In this document: in pieces, positions 10,376-19,905 of the stretch
How the letters are laid out: each line of letters opens with the position of its first letter
Numbering within the stretch: the stretch's first letter is position 1
NCBI RefSeq assembly: GCF_030464885.1
Contig: NZ_JALPRJ010000011.1
Span: 101,120-165,119, forward strand
DNA from: Caballeronia sp. SEWSISQ10-4 2
Lineage (GTDB): Bacteria; Pseudomonadota; Gammaproteobacteria; Burkholderiales; Burkholderiaceae
Reading direction: 5' to 3'
DNA length: 64,000 bases
Notes under the pieces: model-generated
What the model saw: the letters and a program-made list of their open reading frames with translations, nothing else
Databases searched by the model: none
Told to the model about the DNA's origin: nothing
Program-made: the position numbers and the translations under genes

Positions 10376-12013
10376 ATGACCCGCTTCAACTGGCAGAACC
10401 CGTATCCCACGCCGCGCTTGCCTGTGTTCGCGCGCAATATTGTCTCCACTTCACATCCGCTCGCCGCGCAAGCCGGCTTGAGGATGTTGTGGAAAGGCGG
10501 TAACGCCATCGATGCGGCCATCGCCGCGGCAGCTGTGATTACGCTGGTCGAGCCGGTTTCGTGCGGCCTCGGCGGCGATGCGTTTGCGCTCGTCTGGGAT
10601 GGCAGAAAACTGCACGGGCTGAACGCGTCGGGCGTGTCCCCGGCGGCCTGGAATGTCGATTACTTCAAGAACAAATACGGCGAGCAAGGTGGCCTGGCGA
10701 ACCAGCCCAAGCGCGGTTGGGACGCGGTGACTGTGCCCGGCGTGATCGCGGGATGGGAAGCGCTGCACGTGAAGTTCGGCTCGCTGCCGTTCGGCGATCT
10801 GATGGAACCGGCTATTGAAATCGCCGAGCGCGGGCATGCGGTGGCGAACATCGTCGCGTACAAGTGGGCGGCGGCGATCCCGGAGTTGAAAGACCAGCCC
10901 GGTTTCGCCGATACCTTCATGCCGCGCGGCCGTGCGCCCGAGGTCAGTGAGCTGATGCGTTACCCGGGTCACGCGAAGACCCTGCGTGCTCTGGCCGAAC
11001 ATGGACCGCGTGCGTACTACGAAGGTGAGATCGCGCAGAAGATTGCGGCGTTCTCGAAGCAGGGCGGCGGCGCGATGACAGCCGCCGATCTGCGTAATTA
11101 CAAGGCCGACTGGGTTGAGCCGATATCGAAGGATTATCGCGGATATACGGTGCATGAAATTCCGCCGAACGGGCAGGGAATCGCCGCGCTGATCGCGCTC
11201 GGTATCCTCGATAAATTCGATGTGAAGTCGCTGGCCGTCGACAAGATCGAGTCGCAGCATTTGCAGATTGAAGCCATGAAGCTCGCTTTCGCCGATGTCT
11301 ATCAGTACGTCGCCGATCCGCGTTCCATGGACGTCACGCCGGAGCAGATGCTCGACGACGTGTATCTCACCGAACGCGCCAAGCTTATCGATCCGAACAA
11401 GGCGAAGCATTTCGACTTCGGCATGCCGCCGGCGGGCGGGACTATCTATATGTCGGTGGCTGACGAACGCGGCATGATGGTGAGCTTCATCCAGTCGAAC
11501 TACATGGGTTTTGGCTCAGGTGTAGTCGTGCCCGATTCGGGCATCGCGATGCAGAACCGCGGGTTTGGTTTCTCGATGGACCCGAAATCCGCGAACGTGG
11601 TGGAAGGCGGCAAGCGGCCGTTCCACACAATCATTCCGGCGTTCCTCACGCAGCAAGTGAACGGCACGGAAGAGGCGGTGATGAGCTTCGGCGTAATGGG
11701 CGGCGACATGCAGCCGCAAGGGCATTTGCAATCCATCGTGCGTTTGCTCGACTACGGCCAGCAACCGCAAGCCGCCTGCGATGCCCCCCGCTGGAAGGTC
11801 AACCGCGATTTCACCGTCGATGTTGAATCGACGCTTGATGGCGAAACGGTGAAGGCTCTGGAAGGGCTGGGCCACACGATCAAATCCGTCGACGATCCTT
11901 ATATGGACTTCGGCTCGGGCCAGTACATCTGGAAACTGGACCGCAACGATCCTGAGCGTGGGTATGTGGCGGCCAGCGATAGCCGTCGCGATGGGCTGGC
12001 GGCGGGGTTTTAA
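10376..12013 (+). CDS. Gamma-glutamyltransferase-family hydrolase
   Basis: A 545-aa member of the gamma-glutamyltranspeptidase (Ntn-hydrolase) family, made as a proenzyme that cuts itself before a Thr. The candidate nucleophile is T356 in GGTIYMSV; classical enzymes have TTHxSVVD there, so this is a variant of the YwrD/gamma-glutamyltransferase-like group. GGNAIDAAIA and CGLGGDAF near residues 40-70 are typical. No signal peptide is visible, so it likely acts in the cytoplasm on what the upstream transporter imports, for example glutathione. The frame opens at a TTG at 10325 inside the permease gene; the ATG at 10376 has a purine-rich RBS and a family-like N-terminus. Confidence 0.88.
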   Translation: MTRFNWQNPYPTPRLPVFARNIVSTSHPLAAQAGLRMLWKGGNAIDAAIAAAAVITLVEPVSCGLGGDAFALVWDGRKLHGLNASGVSPAAWNVDYFKNKYGEQGGLANQPKRGWDAVTVPGVIAGWEALHVKFGSLPFGDLMEPAIEIAERGHAVANIVAYKWAAAIPELKDQPGFADTFMPRGRAPEVSELMRYPGHAKTLRALAEHGPRAYYEGEIAQKIAAFSKQGGGAMTAADLRNYKADWVEPISKDYRGYTVHEIPPNGQGIAALIALGILDKFDVKSLAVDKIESQHLQIEAMKLAFADVYQYVADPRSMDVTPEQMLDDVYLTERAKLIDPNKAKHFDFGMPPAGGTIYMSVADERGMMVSFIQSNYMGFGSGVVVPDSGIAMQNRGFGFSMDPKSANVVEGGKRPFHTIIPAFLTQQVNGTEEAVMSFGVMGGDMQPQGHLQSIVRLLDYGQQPQAACDAPRWKVNRDFTVDVESTLDGETVKALEGLGHTIKSVDDPYMDFGSGQYIWKLDRNDPERGYVAASDSRRDGLAAGF

Positions 12014-12136
12014 GAAAAAAGAAAAGATACGCCTCGTTACCTTTATCGCATTCCGGTAGCACCTGTATCAGCGCGCTCCTCCTACACTCGGTTACGTAAA
12101 CAACACGTTTGCACACCATGTGCACGGAGAGACGCA

Positions 12137-12439
12137 ATGAATAAGAAGATCCTGGGTGCTGTACTGGGCTTGAGCGCGTTGATGGTGTCAGCGGCGGCGT
12201 GCGCTCACGTCGATGTCGCCGTGGGGATCGGCGTACCGGGTTATTACGCACCGGCACCGGTGTACGTTGCACCACCACCGCCTGTTGTCGTGGGCTATGG
12301 ATATGGCGGTTACGGCGGTTATGGCGGATATCGCGACGACGAGGGCTGGCGCGAGCGCGAATGGCGTCACCGTGAATGGCGCCATGACGAAGGGCGGGAT
12401 CATCGCTGGCACGGCGACCACCGCGGCGACCGTGATTGA
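12137..12439 (+). CDS. Small exported Pro/Gly/Tyr-rich protein with charged tail
   Basis: A 100-aa protein. A Sec signal peptide spans about residues 1-23 (cut after ACA). A short stretch rich in V/A/P (PAPVYVAPPPPVVVGYG) and a GYGGYGGY repeat follow. The C-terminus is full of Trp, Arg, His and Asp (WREREWRHREWRHDEGRDHR). The make-up resembles the PXPV/YXWGXW-type envelope proteins of beta-proteobacteria, whose function is unknown. It is monocistronic: a perfect hairpin terminator follows at 12502-12537. Confidence 0.72.
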   Translation: MNKKILGAVLGLSALMVSAAACAHVDVAVGIGVPGYYAPAPVYVAPPPPVVVGYGYGGYGGYGGYRDDEGWREREWRHREWRHDEGRDHRWHGDHRGDRD

Positions 12440-12501
12440 GTTTTGATCGGCGCTCTGACCGGTTAAGACGCCGGTTTGATCGAGAACTATTGCGTACGAA
12501 G

Positions 12502-12537
12502 AAGGGCCGTTCCAACTGATGTTGGAACGGCCCTTTT
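12502..12537. terminator. Perfect 15-bp hairpin terminator, convergent genes
   Basis: Arms 12502-12516 and 12521-12535 pair perfectly around the loop tgat, ending in a T-run. It sits between the convergent genes at 12137-12439 and 12546-13778 and can serve both. Confidence 0.87.
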
Positions 12538-12545
12538 CATGTGCG

Positions 12546-13778
12546 CTACGAAGCTGGCGTTAGCGCGTATCGACGGCAATGTTCGAGATAACCCGCTTCG
12601 TGACTGCTCACCAGTTCCACGATACTTGTCCACAGCCACGACGGTGCATCGAGTGATTTCGTCTTCGCGCGCCGCAACTCCGATAACCACGCACGCCGTT
12701 CCGCCGTATTCATCTGCCGCGCGTGCGCCTTGCCGACCACCATCGCCAGGAAGTACGCCGCTTTCATCGCTTCTTCTTGCGTCAGTTGCTCCACCGTCAG
12801 CTTCATGTCCTGCGGCAACAATTCACGAATCACAACCGACCGGTCGCTCAGGCGCGCCGAACGCATCCGTTCTCCAAGCCACGGCGTCAGATGCCGCGCT
12901 CCTTCCACGATCCGTTCTGCGTTATCGCGCGGCATGCGCTTGGTCGAGTCCTGATCGGTATAACGCGGCGCTGCGGCTTTGGCGCCTTCCTTGATATCGA
13001 TGAGACAGAGATCGTCGCCGTCTATCGCGCCGCCATCGATGTCCAGCAACACCGCATAACGCAAGCGGCCGAGCGAGCTGCAGCCCTTCACCCAATACGC
13101 GGCATCGATTACGGCGACGTTTTCTTCATCCGCGTTCTTACGCAGCGTGGTGGCGATATCCGCGATCTCGCGCCGCCCGAACAACGCCTTTATTTCGGCG
13201 CGCTCGTTCTTGTCGAGTGGCCAGAAACGCTTGCCGAGGGGAATGCTCGGTTCAATATCTTCAATACGTTCGATCGCCAGTTGTTGCCACGTGCGCCGCA
13301 CGGCTTCCTTCATCATGACGCGTACTGCTTCAGGCTTCGCGTTCTTGGCAGGGCGATGGCGGTGGTGATCGAAGGCGTGTTCGTAGCCTTGCGCGAGCGC
13401 TTCCATCATGCGTGCCGTCGTCACGCCGGGCAGGTCGGAGCCGCGTGCAGCCGTTGCCAGCGATAACCCCAGCCGGATAATGTCGTGCGCCGGATTACCG
13501 ATCACGGTCTGGTCGAGATCGCGAATCTGGATCTCCACGCGGCCATCGGCGTTGGCGACCGGCCCGAGATTGCCGGTGTGGCAATCGCCGCAGATCCAGA
13601 TCGCCGGACCTTCGGGCAGCGCGTGGCCTTCGATGCCGTCGAGCCATTCATAGAACTTGCTCGTATTGCCGCGCACGTAGGCATGCGCCGATTCGGCCAT
13701 CTTCATGTTGCGGCGCGCGTTGAGGAGCGCCTGACGATCGTTGGGACTGGGGAGCTTGAGTTGCTTTCTCTTGGGCAT
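12546..13778 (-). CDS. DUF2252 family protein (kinase-fold, uncharacterised)
   Basis: A 410-aa DUF2252 protein. The kinase/phosphotransferase-like motifs are GDCHTGN (64-70), as in aminoglycoside phosphotransferase-like folds, and RDLDQ (86-90), the metal-binding counterpart. A charged central section and the KLTVEQL...GKAHARQ region near the end are also typical. The substrate and role are not known for the family. It stands alone; its start is 190 bases from the divergent RidA gene. Confidence 0.85.
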   Translation of the reverse strand: MPKRKQLKLPSPNDRQALLNARRNMKMAESAHAYVRGNTSKFYEWLDGIEGHALPEGPAIWICGDCHTGNLGPVANADGRVEIQIRDLDQTVIGNPAHDIIRLGLSLATAARGSDLPGVTTARMMEALAQGYEHAFDHHRHRPAKNAKPEAVRVMMKEAVRRTWQQLAIERIEDIEPSIPLGKRFWPLDKNERAEIKALFGRREIADIATTLRKNADEENVAVIDAAYWVKGCSSLGRLRYAVLLDIDGGAIDGDDLCLIDIKEGAKAAAPRYTDQDSTKRMPRDNAERIVEGARHLTPWLGERMRSARLSDRSVVIRELLPQDMKLTVEQLTQEEAMKAAYFLAMVVGKAHARQMNTAERRAWLSELRRAKTKSLDAPSWLWTSIVELVSSHEAGYLEHCRRYALTPAS

Positions 13779-13968
13779 GGGATCGTCCTGTGGTGCTCAC
13801 ATGGAGCAAGGCGCATGCCGTCGTTGCGTAATGAAATTGTAGGGTTTTCGGGCGATGCTTTTCGCGGGCTTTAATATTGCCGCATGTGTCCCATCTTGTG
13901 ATCTCCTGGCCGGGCGTCAGGATTTTTGATCCGTTACGTTATCGAGCTGTGCTTTTTAAGGAGACGCA

Positions 13969-14361
13969 ATGACGTTACCCACCTTTTCGATGGTCGATGC
14001 CGCGCCCACGCCGGTCGGTCCTTTTTCTCACGCAGCCGAAGCGGATGACTGGGTGTTTCTCACCGGCCAAATGCCGACCGATCCCGCCGATGACTCAAAG
14101 CCCTTGCCCGAGGGCGTTGAAGCGCAAACGCGACGGGTGATGGACAACCTGATTCTTGTGCTGGAAGGGATTGGGTTGTCGTTGGATAACGTGGTTAGCG
14201 TGCGGATTTTTCTGACCGAATTCAAACGCGATTACGCCGCGATGAACGAGGTTTATAAAAGCTACTTTCTGCCGAAGCCGTTGCCGGCGCGCACGTGTAT
14301 CGGCGTGACGGGGTTGGCTCGCGATGCGCTCGTAGAGATTGATTTCGTGGCGAAGCGCTGA
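13969..14361 (+). CDS. RidA/YjgF/YER057c-family protein
   Basis: A 130-aa RidA-type protein. Proteins of this family deaminate reactive enamine/imine intermediates, usually as trimers in the cytoplasm. The conserved C-terminal motif PARTCIGVTGLARDALVEID carries the Arg that contacts the substrate carboxylate in RidA. The start ATG at 13969 has AAGGAGACGCA just upstream, a good RBS. It runs convergently with the AlkB gene, with only six bases between the stops. Confidence 0.88.
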   Translation: MTLPTFSMVDAAPTPVGPFSHAAEADDWVFLTGQMPTDPADDSKPLPEGVEAQTRRVMDNLILVLEGIGLSLDNVVSVRIFLTEFKRDYAAMNEVYKSYFLPKPLPARTCIGVTGLARDALVEIDFVAKR

Positions 14362-14367
14362 GGCTTT

Positions 14368-14973
14368 CTACGGGCTCTTTTTAGTTGCCGTTGAGTCCAC
14401 ATAGCGGAAGGTCAGGTTGATCCGTTCGCCGCGTGCCTCCGGTTCCTTCGGCACTCGATGGGCCCACTCAAGTTGCGTCCGGCCTTGCATGATAAGCAAG
14501 CTGCCGTGCGTGAGTTGAAGCGTATGAGTTTGGCGCGTCTTGGTATGCCGGAACTCGAAGGTTCGCGTTGTTCCCAGACTCACTGAGGCTATGGCCGGTT
14601 GTGGTCCCAGTTCGCGCTCCTTGTCCGCATGCCAGCCCATGCTGTCCATGCCTGTCCGGTAGCGGTTGAGCAACACGCTGTTGAAGCGGGTCTTCGATTC
14701 CGCTTCGGCCTGTGTTTTTAACGCCAGGACCGTTGGGGTCCACGGCTTGGGAATGTTGCGGATGCCGGAGTACACGTAGACCGCGCCGGGGTCCCCCTGC
14801 CAGGCCGTCAGGCGTGGGAAGGGCACTTTGCCAGCGGGCGTGTTCATGATGTCCTGCTGCCAGACGACTTCATCGAGCAAGGCAGCTAATGTGTCCGACG
14901 CCGTCGGCGGGTCCAGCCAGTCAGGCAGCCAGATAATGTCGGGCTTGGGGATGTCGTCGAATAGGTCGAACAT
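14368..14973 (-). CDS. AlkB-like 2-oxoglutarate/Fe(II) dioxygenase (DNA repair)
   Basis: A 201-aa AlkB-family enzyme, closest in layout to the ALKBH2/AlkB2 type. Family members remove alkyl groups from DNA bases by oxidation. Iron ligands are H115-x-D117 (WHADKE) and H172 (WAHRVPK). The 2-oxoglutarate-binding arginines are R184 and R190 in RINLTFR. The residues around NRYRTG (nucleotide recognition lid) are also conserved. There is no neighbouring Ada-type regulator, so it is probably expressed alone. Confidence 0.88.
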   Translation of the reverse strand: MFDLFDDIPKPDIIWLPDWLDPPTASDTLAALLDEVVWQQDIMNTPAGKVPFPRLTAWQGDPGAVYVYSGIRNIPKPWTPTVLALKTQAEAESKTRFNSVLLNRYRTGMDSMGWHADKERELGPQPAIASVSLGTTRTFEFRHTKTRQTHTLQLTHGSLLIMQGRTQLEWAHRVPKEPEARGERINLTFRYVDSTATKKSP

Positions 14974-15058
14974 GGCGGCTTTTCGCCTTCTGGGGCGGAG
15001 CTGGATTAGTCATCGTAAGTTAGCAGATTGTCGGCCTCGGAGCTTGCGCTCTCATATC

Positions 15059-16015
15059 TCAATGAGCAAGCTTCGTCACCGTCACCCGCTTCCTCAGCAC
15101 GCGCGCTTGCAGCACGATCACCAGCAACAAAAACACGCCCCGTATCACCGATTGCCAATACGCCGACAGACTTATAAAGCCCAGTCCATTCTCGAAGTTG
15201 AGCAGGTTGAACACCAAACCCAGCAGTGCGACGCCGGCAATCGTCATTGCGATCGACCCTTGTCCTCCGGTCAATAACGTCCCGCCCAGCACCACTGCCG
15301 ATATCGCGAACAACTCCCAACCCACGCCTTCATTCGGTTGCCCTGCGCCGAACTGCGCCGCCAGGATCGCTCCAGCTAATCCCGCCAGCAAACCGCTTAG
15401 CGCATAGACCGCAACCAGCGTCCGGTCCACGTTCAAACCCATCAAACGTGAGGCTTCTTCGCTGCCGCCTATTGCAAGCGCATGTCGCCCGAAGCGTGTG
15501 CTTCGTAGCGCCAGCCAGCCCAATATCGCAGCCACGGCCGCCACGATTCCCGGTATCGGCAGGGACAATAAGTCGCCTTGGCCAAAGTTGCCGAAACTCG
15601 AACTGGGCGCGATTGACACGGCATCGTTATGCCCCAGCAATAACGCCATTCCATGCGCCCCGAGGCTTGTCGCCAACGTTACGATGAACGGCAAGATCCG
15701 CATGTGCGTAATGACCAGGCCGTTCAACACGCCGACCGCGAGTCCCGCTCCCGCGCCGGCCACTACTGCGACCTCGCCGCCATGTGGACTCGCGAGTGCC
15801 GCTACAACACTCGCCAACGCCGCCACCGCGCCCACGGACAAGTCAATGCCACCCGTGATGATCACGAACGCCATGCCCACCGATATCAACGCGAACATCG
15901 AGTTGTATCGCCAGAATGAATTGATGTTGTACGCCGAGGCAAAATGGTCGTATCGAAGCACGCCCAGCACGAGCAACGCCGCTAACGCCAACAGAATGGG
16001 AAGGTTCTTTTTCAT
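15059..16015 (-). CDS. Sugar ABC permease (YjfF-like)
   Basis: A 318-aa RbsC-family membrane permease with 8-10 hydrophobic segments. The conserved GGIDLSVGAV motif near residue 55 and the FGRHALAIGGSEEASRLMGL coupling loop are clear. It is the last gene of the operon that reads 19758 to 15059 on the minus strand. Two permeases with one double-domain ATPase match the galactofuranose importer (YtfQ-YtfR-YtfT-YjfF) of E. coli, so I take this to be the YjfF equivalent. Ligand assignment is inference. Confidence 0.85.
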   Translation of the reverse strand: MKKNLPILLALAALLVLGVLRYDHFASAYNINSFWRYNSMFALISVGMAFVIITGGIDLSVGAVAALASVVAALASPHGGEVAVVAGAGAGLAVGVLNGLVITHMRILPFIVTLATSLGAHGMALLLGHNDAVSIAPSSSFGNFGQGDLLSLPIPGIVAAVAAILGWLALRSTRFGRHALAIGGSEEASRLMGLNVDRTLVAVYALSGLLAGLAGAILAAQFGAGQPNEGVGWELFAISAVVLGGTLLTGGQGSIAMTIAGVALLGLVFNLLNFENGLGFISLSAYWQSVIRGVFLLLVIVLQARVLRKRVTVTKLAH

Positions 16016-16027
16016 GTCGATATCTCC

Positions 16028-17014
16028 CTAACGCTGACGCCGCTGTACATACACTGCGGCAATGATGATCCCGGCTTTCACCACGAGCGCGGCAGCGTCG
16101 GGAATGCCGTGGGCGAGGAGGGTATATCGCAGCAATTGAATGATCAGCGCGCCGATCAACGTCCCGACTATGTACGCCTTGCCGCCCGTCAACGCCGTTC
16201 CGCCGACGGCCACCGCAGCAATCGCATCGAGCTCGGAACCTACACCAATCACGTTGGCGTCCGACGAAGAATTCACGGATATCGATATCAACCCTGCCAA
16301 CCCCGCGAGCGCCGCGCACAAGGTGTACGCGATCATCTTCACGCGCGCCGTTGGGATGCCGCTCAAGTAGGCGGCCTGTTCGTTGCCGCCCGTCACGAGC
16401 AGGTACTGCCCGAACAAGGTCTTGCGCACGATCCATGCAAACAACGCCACGAGCGCAAGCATGAGGAACACTTGCGCCGGTACGCCCGCCACACGGCCCA
16501 GCGCGATCCACTGGAACGCGGGGTTGTTGAAGGCTTGCAGGCTTCCATCGGTGAACACCTGCGCAATGCCGCGCCCCGCGATGAACAGCACCAACGTCGC
16601 GACAATCGGCTGCACGGCAAGCCTCGTCACAAGAAAGCCGTTGAACACGCCGCAGAGGGCGGCTGCCAAAACGGGCAAGACAAAGGCCAATGCAATGCCG
16701 AACGGTCCCGCCATGTTCATGAAGATCATCGGTGCGAGCGAACCCGCAATCGCCATCGACGCGCCCACCGATAAATCGATACCCCCCGTCGCCACGACCA
16801 AGGTCATCCCAATGCCGACGATCACGATCGTCACCACCTGCGTCAGATTGACGTTGAAGGTCTGCAGCGACCAGAAGTGCTGCGTGAAGAGCAGGTTGAA
16901 GACGATCATCGCGAGCAGCACTGCGATCTCGCGTTGAACCGTGATTCGATACTTTTTCTTCGGCGCTGCTTGCACAAGCGGCGCGGCTGTGGCCGGTTGC
17001 GTTTTCTGATTCAT
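16028..17014 (-). CDS. Sugar ABC permease (YtfT-like)
   Basis: A 328-aa RbsC-family permease and partner of the protein encoded at 15059-16015. The GGIDLSVGASMAIAG motif is present near residue 75, and the loop TLFGQYLLVTGGNEQAAYLSGI is the ATPase contact. The start at 17014 overlaps the stop of the ATPase gene by four bases (ATGA), indicating tight coupling. A basic N-terminal tail of about 30 residues precedes the first helix. Confidence 0.86.
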   Translation of the reverse strand: MNQKTQPATAAPLVQAAPKKKYRITVQREIAVLLAMIVFNLLFTQHFWSLQTFNVNLTQVVTIVIVGIGMTLVVATGGIDLSVGASMAIAGSLAPMIFMNMAGPFGIALAFVLPVLAAALCGVFNGFLVTRLAVQPIVATLVLFIAGRGIAQVFTDGSLQAFNNPAFQWIALGRVAGVPAQVFLMLALVALFAWIVRKTLFGQYLLVTGGNEQAAYLSGIPTARVKMIAYTLCAALAGLAGLISISVNSSSDANVIGVGSELDAIAAVAVGGTALTGGKAYIVGTLIGALIIQLLRYTLLAHGIPDAAALVVKAGIIIAAVYVQRRQR

Positions 17015-18603
17015 GGCTGACCTTCTTTAGCATCGACGGCTTCGGCCAGCGCGGACTGCTCGCCCGATCCGTAAGCAATCGCATCCATGATCGACGCTTC
17101 GCTCATGCGCGCACCGTCGAGTTCGGCGACGGTCTTGCCATCGCGGATCACGACGGCGCGGTCGGCCACGGCGGTGAGCTCTTCCAGTTCCGATGCCGAC
17201 AGCAACACCGCCAGCCCCGAGTCGCGCAAGTCGCGGATGATCTTCGCGACATCGGCTTTCGCGCCGACATCGATACCGCGTGTGGGCTCATCGAGCAGCA
17301 GCAGGCTTGGATTCGTCGCTAACCAGCGCGCCAGTAAAACCTTCTGTTGGTTACCGCCCGACAATTCGCGAATCGGCTGATCGGGCGAACGCAACTTGAT
17401 CCCCAGCGATTCGATAAACCGATCCACGATCTCCCGTTGCTTCGCGACATCGACTACGCCGCGTTTGGTCAGCGTGCGCAGGCACACGAGCGTGAGGTTG
17501 TCGCGCACGGACAGCTCCGGCACGATGCCATCGCCTTTGCGATCCTCGGTGAGATACGCGATACCACGCGCAATCGCGTCTTGCGGCGACTTGAGCGTGA
17601 CCGGCTTGCCGTCGATGGAAAGCGAACCGCGCTCGGCCGGATCCGCGCCGAACATCAGCCGCATGGTTTCCGTGCGGCCCGAGCCGAGCAGCCCGGCTAG
17701 ACCCACAGCCTCGCCCGAGTGAACATCGAGCGATACGTCCGTCACCTTCGCGCCCGCACCTATGTTTGTCGCACTGATCGCCGTCGCCCCGCGTTTCGCG
17801 AGATTGGCTTCCTTCACGGCGCTGTCTTCATGCACGACGGCAGCGAGTGTGCGCCCGAGCATGGTGGTCACGAGTTGCAGTTTGTCGAGCGCAGCCATCG
17901 GGCTTTCCGCGACGGTTTGCCCATCGCGCATCACGGTGACGCGGTCGCACAGCGCATACAACTCATCCAGCCGATGCGAGACGAAAATCACCGCGCGGCC
18001 GTCATCGCGCAAACGCCGCACGACGCTGAACAGCAGTTCGACTTCGCGTTCATCGAGCGAGGACGTGGACTCGTCCATGATGACCATCTTCGCCTCCGAC
18101 GATACCGCCCGCGCCAACGCCACCATTTGTTGAATGGCAGTCGAAAACTCACGCACGGGCTTGCTCACATCGATCTGCAAGCCAAAGGAGTCGAGCAATT
18201 CCTGTGCACGCCGATGAATCGTCTTCCAGTCGATCAAGCCAAACCGGCGCGGTTCGCGGCCCAGAAAAATGTTCTCGGCAATCGAGCGGAACGGGACGAG
18301 ATTGATCTCCTGATAGATCGTGCTAATGCCGGCTTCGCGCGCTTCTTTCGGGCTGCGGAAATCGGCTTCGCGGCCATCGAAGCGAATGGTGCCCGCCGTG
18401 CGCCGATAGGCGCCGGTGAGAATCTTGATGAGCGTCGATTTACCCGCGCCGTTCTGCCCGATCAGCGCATGCACCTCTCCGGCTGACACGGACAGCCGCG
18501 CATGGCGCAACGCGGCTACGCCACCAAAGCTGATGTCAATGTCCTGCATCTCGAGCAGCGGCGGGCGGGTCATGGAGGAAGATCCAGATTGCGGCGTGTT
18601 CAT
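17011..18603 (-). CDS. Sugar ABC importer ATP-binding protein, two-domain (YtfR-like)
   Basis: A 530-aa CUT2-type ATPase with two nucleotide-binding domains. Domain 1 has Walker A GQNGAGKST, signature ST-type (REFSTAIQQMVALARA) and Walker B MVIMDESTSSLDE. Domain 2 has the degenerate GLLGSGRTE typical of CUT2 ATPases, the signature LSGGNQQKVLLARWL and Walker B LLLLDEPTRGID. It powers the YtfT/YjfF-like permeases. The RBS GGGAGA precedes the ATG at 18603. Confidence 0.9.
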   Translation of the reverse strand: MNTPQSGSSSMTRPPLLEMQDIDISFGGVAALRHARLSVSAGEVHALIGQNGAGKSTLIKILTGAYRRTAGTIRFDGREADFRSPKEAREAGISTIYQEINLVPFRSIAENIFLGREPRRFGLIDWKTIHRRAQELLDSFGLQIDVSKPVREFSTAIQQMVALARAVSSEAKMVIMDESTSSLDEREVELLFSVVRRLRDDGRAVIFVSHRLDELYALCDRVTVMRDGQTVAESPMAALDKLQLVTTMLGRTLAAVVHEDSAVKEANLAKRGATAISATNIGAGAKVTDVSLDVHSGEAVGLAGLLGSGRTETMRLMFGADPAERGSLSIDGKPVTLKSPQDAIARGIAYLTEDRKGDGIVPELSVRDNLTLVCLRTLTKRGVVDVAKQREIVDRFIESLGIKLRSPDQPIRELSGGNQQKVLLARWLATNPSLLLLDEPTRGIDVGAKADVAKIIRDLRDSGLAVLLSASELEELTAVADRAVVIRDGKTVAELDGARMSEASIMDAIAYGSGEQSALAEAVDAKEGQP

Positions 18604-18744
18604 CTAGCGCGTCTCCCTGGCGTTGGTTTCCCGCGATAGATGCGGTCCGTCCGCCGGATACAAAAGAAGCGACGGCCCGCTAAAGACCGGGCGCGCCGCT
18701 TCGAACATCTTCATTGCTCTGTACCAAGAGCGATACACGTTCGC

Positions 18745-19758
18745 TCAATAGCCGTATTGCATGCTCTGCGCTACGTTGCTTTTATCGTAGAAGCGGTCGG
18801 AGACTTTCACCCATGGCGGTATCGTTTCACCCTTCGCGAACTTCTGCGCGACATCGCATGCGAGCGGGCCGAAGAACGGGCTCGACTGCACGCTCGCGCC
18901 GAGTTCGCCGGCCGCGATGGCGTCCATGCCGCCCTTCGTCCCGTCGATAGTCACAATCGTGATGTCCTTGCCCGGCTGCTTGCCGGCCGCCTTGATCGCA
19001 GCGATTGCGCCAAGCGCCATTTCGTCGTTATGCGCGTAGACGGCGGTTACATCGGGATGAGCCTGAAGCAGCGTTTCCATGACTTGCCGACCCTTGTCGC
19101 GCGCGAAATCGCCGCTCTGCGATGCCACGATCTGCATGCCCGGATTCTTCGCGATCACATCGTCGAAACCCCTCTTGCGATCGTTCGCAGCGGACGCACC
19201 CGTTGATCCTTCCAGTTCGACGATTTTGCCCTTGCCACCGGTCGCTTTAATCAGCCAGTCGGCGGCGCGTTGCCCTTGGTCGATGAAATCCGAGCCGATA
19301 AACGTGATGTAGTCCTGGCCCGCTTTAGCCACCGATTGATCCACGTTACGGTCGACCAGGATCACGGGAATGCCCGCTTTCTTCGCTTGCAACACGATCG
19401 GCGCAAGCGGCTTTTCTTCACGCGGCGGGAACACGATCAGGTCGACGTGCTGCGCGATCATGCTCTGGATATCGGCGACTTGTTTCGATGCCGAGCTGTT
19501 CGCGTCGGTCATCACCAATTGCCAGCCGCACTTCGCCGCGATGTCCTTGAAGCTCTTGGTTTCGGCCAGACGCCACGGGTTGTTGCTCTCGGTCTGAGCG
19601 AAGCCGACGCGCAGCGGCTTCTTGTTCGCGAGTTTCGGCAGGCCGGCGTCATCGGCGTGGGCAATGCTGAGGCCCGCTGACATCGACAGCGCGAGCGCGG
19701 ACGCGGCAAGCACGCGCAACGGGAATTTGCGTTTGTTGAAGTTTTCAAGCGACAGCAT
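18745..19758 (-). CDS. Periplasmic sugar-binding protein (YtfQ-like)
   Basis: A 337-aa type I periplasmic-binding protein. The signal peptide covers residues 1-35 (cut after AHA). The segments RVGFAQTE, SGDFARDKGRQVMETL and YAHNDEMALGAIAAIKAAG follow the YtfQ pattern closely, arguing for a furanose such as galactofuranose rather than ribose. The frame extends to 19839, but I start at the ATG at 19758, which has a strong RBS (GGAGGA). Downstream genes encode the ATPase and permeases; upstream lies the LacI gene. Confidence 0.88.
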   Translation of the reverse strand: MLSLENFNKRKFPLRVLAASALALSMSAGLSIAHADDAGLPKLANKKPLRVGFAQTESNNPWRLAETKSFKDIAAKCGWQLVMTDANSSASKQVADIQSMIAQHVDLIVFPPREEKPLAPIVLQAKKAGIPVILVDRNVDQSVAKAGQDYITFIGSDFIDQGQRAADWLIKATGGKGKIVELEGSTGASAANDRKRGFDDVIAKNPGMQIVASQSGDFARDKGRQVMETLLQAHPDVTAVYAHNDEMALGAIAAIKAAGKQPGKDITIVTIDGTKGGMDAIAAGELGASVQSSPFFGPLACDVAQKFAKGETIPPWVKVSDRFYDKSNVAQSMQYGY

Positions 19759-19885
19759 GTCTTCCTCCGGTATGGATGGTCCTGTTTTTTTAGGTGCCTC
19801 AGTCCTGCTGTGTTTTCCGTCTTCTCTGCTCCATCTCAATAAGTCGGGGTGCGATGATGCGATGATTACTTCACCGTATTTTATT

Positions 19886-19905
19886 ATTGATCAATCGCTA
19901 ATATT
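19886..19905. promoter_or_regulatory. Candidate LacI operator upstream of sugar-binding gene
   Basis: The perfect palindrome ATTGATCAAT (19886-19895) overlaps tcaatcgctaatatt (19891-19905). The latter shares the core CTAATATT, and 10 of 15 bases, with the motif at 21043-21057. It covers the last codons of the LacI gene and lies about 130 bases before the binding-protein start. It is weaker than the two copies in the divergent gap. Confidence 0.3.
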